The notes beneath the pieces are model-generated. The model saw only the letters and a list, made by a program, of their open reading frames with translations. It ran no database searches and was not told the origin of the DNA. From Phenylobacterium sp. (lineage in GTDB: Bacteria; Pseudomonadota; Alphaproteobacteria; Caulobacterales; Caulobacteraceae), in the NCBI RefSeq assembly GCF_030680185.1, contig NZ_JAUXVZ010000053.1:124001-188000 (forward strand): 64,000 nt of DNA, written 5' to 3'. Both the position numbers and the translations under genes were made by a program. Positions 60,066-64,000 of this stretch are shown piece after piece. Within the stretch, counting starts at the first letter, position 1. Each line of letters starts with the position of its first letter.

Positions 60066-62255
60066 CTACCCCGCCACCAACTCCCCCGCCTTCAGCGGCA
60101 AGCTCCGCACCCGCTTGCCCGTCGCCGCGAAGATGGCGTTGGTCACAGCCGGGACCACGGGCGGCAGGGCCGGTTCGCCGAGGCCCGTGGGCGGGTTGTC
60201 GGACTTGATGAAGTGGGTCTCGATCACCGGGGCGGCGTCGATGCGCAGCAGGGGGAAGGTGTCGAAATTGCTCTGCTCGACCTGGCCGTCCTTGATGGTG
60301 ATCTCGCCGAACATCTCCGAGATGCCGTCGATCACCGAGCCTTCGATCTGGTTGAGCGCGCCCAGGGGGTTGATGATCTGGCGGCCCACATCGGCGGCGA
60401 CCCAGACCTTGTGGACCGTAACCGCGCCGTCGTCGGCCACCGAAACCTCGGCGACCTCGGCGAAATAGCCCAGGTGGCTGTAGTGGAAGGCGATGCCCTT
60501 GCCCCGGCGCGCCGGCAGGGCGCCGCCCCAGCCGGACTTTTCCGCCGCCAGTCGCACGACGGCGGCCATGCGGGCCGCATCATAGCCCGAGCGGGCGTCG
60601 TCGCCGACGAGACCTTGATCGCCCAGCAGGCGCAGGCGCATCTCCACCGGATCGATCCCGCCGGCATGGGCCAGTTCGTCGATGAAGGACTGCACCACAA
60701 AGGCGATGGCGTTGCTGCCCGGCGCCCTGAGCGGACCCGTGGGCACGCCGAGCGGCATCATCGAGACGTCGAGCCTGTAGTTGTCGATGAAGCGGGCGGG
60801 GAATTCGGTCGGCGCCATGCCGGCGCTGCGGGCGGTGGCTTCGCCCTCGCCGAAGGTGACGAAGTGGTTGGCCCAGGCGGTGACGTTGCCTGAGGCGTCG
60901 ATCCCGCCGCGGAAGTGGTGGAAGCCCGCCGGACGGTAGAAGTCGTGGCGCATGTCGTCTTCGCGGGTCCAGACCAGCTTGACCGGCGCCCCGATCTCCT
61001 TGGCGATCCAGGCGGCCTCGGCCATGTAGTCGTTCATCAGCCGCCGGCCAAAGCCGCCGCCCGACCGGGTCATGTGGACGATGACGTTTTCCGGCGCGAG
61101 GCCCAGCGTCTTGGCGACGATCTGGCGGCCGGGCTCGGGCAGCTGGGTCGGGGCCCAGATCTCCATCTTGCCGTCATGGAAGTGGGCCGTGCAGTTCTGC
61201 GGCTCCAACGTCGCGTGGGACAGGAAGGGATAGAAGTAGTCGGCCTCCACCGTCTTGGCCGAACTGGCCAGCGCGGCCTCCACGTCGCCGTCACTGCGCA
61301 GGCTCTTGCCAGCCTTGGCTTCGACCAGGCTGCGGGCCTGTCCCGCATAGCCCTGGCTGGACTGGCTGGAGGTCGCATGCTCCGCCCACTGAACATTTAG
61401 CGCTTTGCGGCCCTTGTTGGCGGCCCACCAGCTGTCGGCGACCACGGCCACGCCGGGCAGCAGGCCGTCGAACTCGGTCCCGCCCTCGACCACGAAGGCC
61501 CGACGCACGCCTTTGACCGCTTGGGCTGCGGCCAGGTCGGCGCTGGCCACCTTGGCGCCAAACACCGGGGCCTTGGCGTAGGCGGCGTACAGCATGCCCG
61601 GCAGGCGCATATCGATGCCGAACAGGGGCTGGCCGGTGACGATGGCGGCGGTGTCCACCTGGGGGATGGGTTGGCCGATGATGCGATAGGCGCTCGCATC
61701 CTTCAGCGGCACGCTGGACAGCTCCGGCGCGGTCAGGCCTGCGGCCTTGGCGGCGAGGGACCCATAGGGCGCCCGGCGGCCGCTGGCGGCATGGACGACG
61801 ACGCCCGGCTCGGTGGTCAGGCTGGACGCCTCGACGCCCCAATCAGCGGCGGCGGCGGCCAGCAGCATGGCCCGGCCGGCAGCGCCCACCTGGCGCAACT
61901 GGTCCCAGTGCAGGGGCGTGGCCATGCTGCCGCCGGCGAACTGCCGGCCATAGGCGACCGGGTCGTTGTCGGCCTGGACGGTGCGGACATTGGCCCAGTC
62001 CACGTCCAGCTCCTCGGCGATCAGCATGGGCAGGGAGGTCTTGATCCCCTGGCCGATCTCCGGGTTCTTGGAGACGATGGTGACGATGCCGTCCGTGGCG
62101 ATCTGCACATAGGCGTTCAGCGCCGTCGGCGTGTCAGCCGCCACGCCCTTGCCGCCGAGGCTGAAGGCCAGGACCAGGCCGCCCGCGCCGCCGCCGGCCA
62201 GGACGGCCCGGCGGGAGGGGGAGAAGCCTTCGGCGATGTTCGAGATGATGCCCAT
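60066..62255 (-). CDS. Molybdopterin hydroxylase large subunit (IorB-like)
   Basis: A 729-residue molybdenum-binding subunit of the isoquinoline 1-oxidoreductase / aldehyde oxidase branch. It begins with a twin-arginine signal (SPSRRAVLAGGG), so the enzyme is exported after cofactor insertion. Mo-pterin loops include GGSMATP, RSGGGFGRRL and TGPLRAPGSNA; the catalytic Glu694 is in GLGEPALPP. It takes electrons to the two [2Fe-2S] clusters of the small subunit, encoded five bases upstream. The natural substrate (N-heterocycle or aldehyde) is unknown. ATG 62255 is preceded by GGAGG. Confidence 0.92.
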   Translation of the reverse strand: MGIISNIAEGFSPSRRAVLAGGGAGGLVLAFSLGGKGVAADTPTALNAYVQIATDGIVTIVSKNPEIGQGIKTSLPMLIAEELDVDWANVRTVQADNDPVAYGRQFAGGSMATPLHWDQLRQVGAAGRAMLLAAAAADWGVEASSLTTEPGVVVHAASGRRAPYGSLAAKAAGLTAPELSSVPLKDASAYRIIGQPIPQVDTAAIVTGQPLFGIDMRLPGMLYAAYAKAPVFGAKVASADLAAAQAVKGVRRAFVVEGGTEFDGLLPGVAVVADSWWAANKGRKALNVQWAEHATSSQSSQGYAGQARSLVEAKAGKSLRSDGDVEAALASSAKTVEADYFYPFLSHATLEPQNCTAHFHDGKMEIWAPTQLPEPGRQIVAKTLGLAPENVIVHMTRSGGGFGRRLMNDYMAEAAWIAKEIGAPVKLVWTREDDMRHDFYRPAGFHHFRGGIDASGNVTAWANHFVTFGEGEATARSAGMAPTEFPARFIDNYRLDVSMMPLGVPTGPLRAPGSNAIAFVVQSFIDELAHAGGIDPVEMRLRLLGDQGLVGDDARSGYDAARMAAVVRLAAEKSGWGGALPARRGKGIAFHYSHLGYFAEVAEVSVADDGAVTVHKVWVAADVGRQIINPLGALNQIEGSVIDGISEMFGEITIKDGQVEQSNFDTFPLLRIDAAPVIETHFIKSDNPPTGLGEPALPPVVPAVTNAIFAATGKRVRSLPLKAGELVAG

Positions 62256-62260
62256 GGTCC

Positions 62261-62722
62261 TCAGGCCTCCTGGCCGGCGGCGCGCTTGATCGCGGCGCGG
62301 ATGCGCACATAGGTGGCGCAGCGGCAGATGTTTCCGGCCATGGCCGCGTCGATATCGGCGTCGCTGGGCGAGGGATTTTCCGCCAGCAGGGCGGTGGCCG
62401 ACATGATCTGGCCCGGCTGGCAGTAGCCGCACTGGGCCACGTCCAGCTCGCTCCAGGCCTGCTGAACGCGGCGGCCGACCTCAAGACCGGCCGCGCCTTC
62501 GATGGTGGTGATCTGGGCGGCGCCGATGGCCTCGACGGGCGTCACGCAGGCGCGGATCGGCGCGCCGTCGGCATGGACCGTACAGGCGCCGCACTGGGCG
62601 ATCCCGCAGCCGTACTTGGTCCCCACGAGGCCCAACGTATCGCGCAGCACCCAAAGGAGCGGCGTATCGGCCTCCACGTCGGCGGTCATCGCCTTGCCGT
62701 TGACGTTGAGCTCGTAGGCCAT
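62261..62722 (-). CDS. [2Fe-2S] small subunit of molybdenum hydroxylase (IorA-like)
   Basis: A 153-residue iron-sulfur subunit. Plant-type cluster: Cys39, 44, 47 and 59 ([10 protein letters not shown]). Second cluster: Cys98, 101, 133 and 135 ([11 protein letters not shown]). No signal peptide: it is carried out with the Tat-exported large subunit. First gene of the pair; no third FAD subunit, as in the IorAB type, where a cytochrome takes the electrons. Confidence 0.94.
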   Translation of the reverse strand: MAYELNVNGKAMTADVEADTPLLWVLRDTLGLVGTKYGCGIAQCGACTVHADGAPIRACVTPVEAIGAAQITTIEGAAGLEVGRRVQQAWSELDVAQCGYCQPGQIMSATALLAENPSPSDADIDAAMAGNICRCATYVRIRAAIKRAAGQEA

Positions 62723-62806
62723 GCCCCGTCCCCTTGTTCTCGTTTCCTCAGATACCGAGAGTACGGGGTGCGCAGGGGCGGTGTAAACGCCTGTTCGAGC
62801 GCCGCG

Positions 62807-63502
62807 TCAGAGCTGCGGGATCTGAATGACGGCGTCCGGCAGCTCGTTGGGATTGTCGTTCGGGTCGGCCGGGAAATGCTCGGCCAGGATATCGCCCACC
62901 TGGGTGACGGCCGCCGCCAGGCCGTCGCCGGGCCGCCCGGCCTTGGCCTCGGAGACCAGGGTGGCGATGGCGTCGTCCCAGCGCTTCTGATCCACCACGG
63001 CGGCGATGCCCTCATCGGCGATCAGCTCGGCGGCGTGTTCGGCCAGGGAGATGAAGATCAGCACACCGGTGCGCTCGCGGGTCTGGTGCAGGTTGCGGGC
63101 CAGGAACAGTTCCTGGGCATGGCACCGCGTGCGATCCAGCTTGACGCTGCGCGGCGTCATGAACCGACGGACCGGCTCCAGCGAGCCCACCGCCGCGACC
63201 AGGATGAACAGCACCGCCTGCAGGACCAGGGTCGCGGTCAGCGCGCCACGCACCGCCATCTCGGCCGCCGCGCCGGCCTGGGCTGCGGTCCAGGGCGCAA
63301 AGGCGTCGGGGACCGAAACCTGCACCCCGGCCAACAGCAGGATGGCGGGCGCCGCCAGCGCCGTCAGGCCCGCCCACAGGAACGGGGTCTCGCGATAGTC
63401 GGAGGATTCCTCGGCGATGACGCAATAGAGCTCGCCGCGGGTGCGGGTCTCGGCGGCGCGGACGGCCGCCTTGACCTTCTGGGTGTCCTGATCGCTTAGC
63501 AT
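62807..63502 (-). CDS. TPM-domain membrane protein
   Basis: A 231-residue protein with a TPM-like N-terminal part (KVKAAVRAAETRTRGELYCVIAEESSDY), two membrane segments (about residues 44-60 and 88-106), then RVLIFISLAEHAAELIADEGI-type sequence and a C-terminal acidic end. TPM (TLP18.3/Psb32/MOLO-1) proteins have chaperone or phosphatase-like roles in membrane-protein repair. It starts one base after the stop of a second TPM gene. Confidence 0.82.
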   Translation of the reverse strand: MLSDQDTQKVKAAVRAAETRTRGELYCVIAEESSDYRETPFLWAGLTALAAPAILLLAGVQVSVPDAFAPWTAAQAGAAAEMAVRGALTATLVLQAVLFILVAAVGSLEPVRRFMTPRSVKLDRTRCHAQELFLARNLHQTRERTGVLIFISLAEHAAELIADEGIAAVVDQKRWDDAIATLVSEAKAGRPGDGLAAAVTQVGDILAEHFPADPNDNPNELPDAVIQIPQL

Positions 63503-63503
63503 C

Positions 63504-64000
63504 TCACCAGCTCCCCGAGGATCCGCCGCCGCCGAAACCGCCGCCGCCGCCCGAGAAGCCGCCGCCGCCAAACCCGCCGCCCCCGCCGAAACCACCACCG
63601 CCGCCGCCCCCGCGACCGCCGCTGCTGGAGAGCAGCAGGGGCAGGAGCCACCAGAGGCTGCTCCCCCGACCCCGCCGTCCGCGGCCTCGCCCGAAGGCGC
63701 CCATGAAGCCGCCGATGATCCAGAGCACGATGAACAGGACGAAGATGATCGGCGCGATCAGGCCCTCTTCGGCTTGGGGCTGTTCGGCCGCCGCCGCGGC
63801 CCGGGCCATGGCCTCGTCTTCCGGCAGGGCCAGCTGATCGATGATGGCCTGGGTCCCGGCGATCACGCCCTCTTCCATGGCGCCGTCGCGAAACTGCGGC
63901 AGGACCACGGCCTGGAGGATGGTGGAGGACAGGGCGTCGGTGAGGATCGGCTCCAGACCATAGCCCACCTCGATGCGGACCTTGCGCTGGTTGGGGGCGA
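63504..64000 (-). CDS. TPM-domain protein, YgcG-like, 5' end outside window
   Basis: Only the C-terminal 165 codons are seen; the frame stays open to the window edge and reads APNQRKVRIEVGYGLE, the end of a TPM domain, so the shorter GTG start inside it is not used. One membrane segment (APIIFVLFIVLWIIGGFMGA) and a long Gly-rich tail (GGGGGGGFGGGGGFGG) follow, ending in GSSGSW, as in YgcG/TPM proteins that usually neighbour LemA. The real start lies beyond base 64000. Confidence 0.85.
   Translation of the reverse strand, partial: APNQRKVRIEVGYGLEPILTDALSSTILQAVVLPQFRDGAMEEGVIAGTQAIIDQLALPEDEAMARAAAAAEQPQAEEGLIAPIIFVLFIVLWIIGGFMGAFGRGRGRRGRGSSLWWLLPLLLSSSGGRGGGGGGGFGGGGGFGGGGFSGGGGGFGGGGSSGSW

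Overview
The window is about 64 kb of GC-rich, densely packed DNA from an alphaproteobacterium, most likely Caulobacteraceae (Caulobacter/Phenylobacterium side). The best evidence is a twelve-gene chemotaxis operon in the C. crescentus order (mcpA-cheX-cheYI-cheA-cheW-cheR-cheB-cheYII-cheD-cheU-cheYIII-cheE). A type II secretion locus under candidate PhoB control, next to a lipoprotein and a TonB receptor, also fits. No rRNA, tRNA, CRISPR array, prophage or intact insertion sequence was seen.

Layout. 1-10157: metabolic and stress genes (gamma-glutamyltransferase tail, YjbR-like, UrcA, UbiD-family decarboxylase, EamA-type exporter, MAPEG, KatG, then pmbA-cysQ-DUF4170) and two inverted copies of a roughly 140-bp palindromic intergenic repeat. 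10158-27268: a phosphate-starvation secretion island. An orphan PstS-like protein and the prepilin peptidase gspO lie on the plus strand; gspC-D-E-F-G-H-I-J-K-L-M-N, a TonB-dependent receptor and a large lipoprotein lie on the minus strand. All three transcription units carry a PhoB-box-like sequence. 27425-38332: ion channel, MscS channel overlapping otsA, SLC13-type carrier, exported amine oxidase plus exported RidA, PutA and a divergent Lrp-type regulator. 38344-49772: chemotaxis, with a divergent second copy of the cheYIII-cheE pair upstream of mcpA. 49824-56604: lipid- or steroid-like catabolism (thiolase/DUF35 pair, P450, ACAD10-like phosphotransferase, AttH-like protein, alpha/beta hydrolase). 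56747-64000: MoxR ATPase plus VWA protein, a lower-GC DUF3800 gene, a two-subunit molybdenum hydroxylase and two TPM-domain proteins, the last cut by the window end.

How they work together. The main reading is that low phosphate would switch on a complete T2SS, its peptidase, a secreted phosphate-binding protein and a surface lipoprotein with its TonB receptor, through three separate PhoB boxes. Two hairpins between the highly expressed protein gene and the next gene could set their ratio. The second notable point is that both CheYIII-type regulators end in a peptide resembling the CheY-binding N-terminus of FliM and carry an arginine-rich tail like c-di-GMP-responsive Cle proteins.

Limits: all family calls come from reading motifs by eye. 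No database search, structure prediction or promoter mapping was run.
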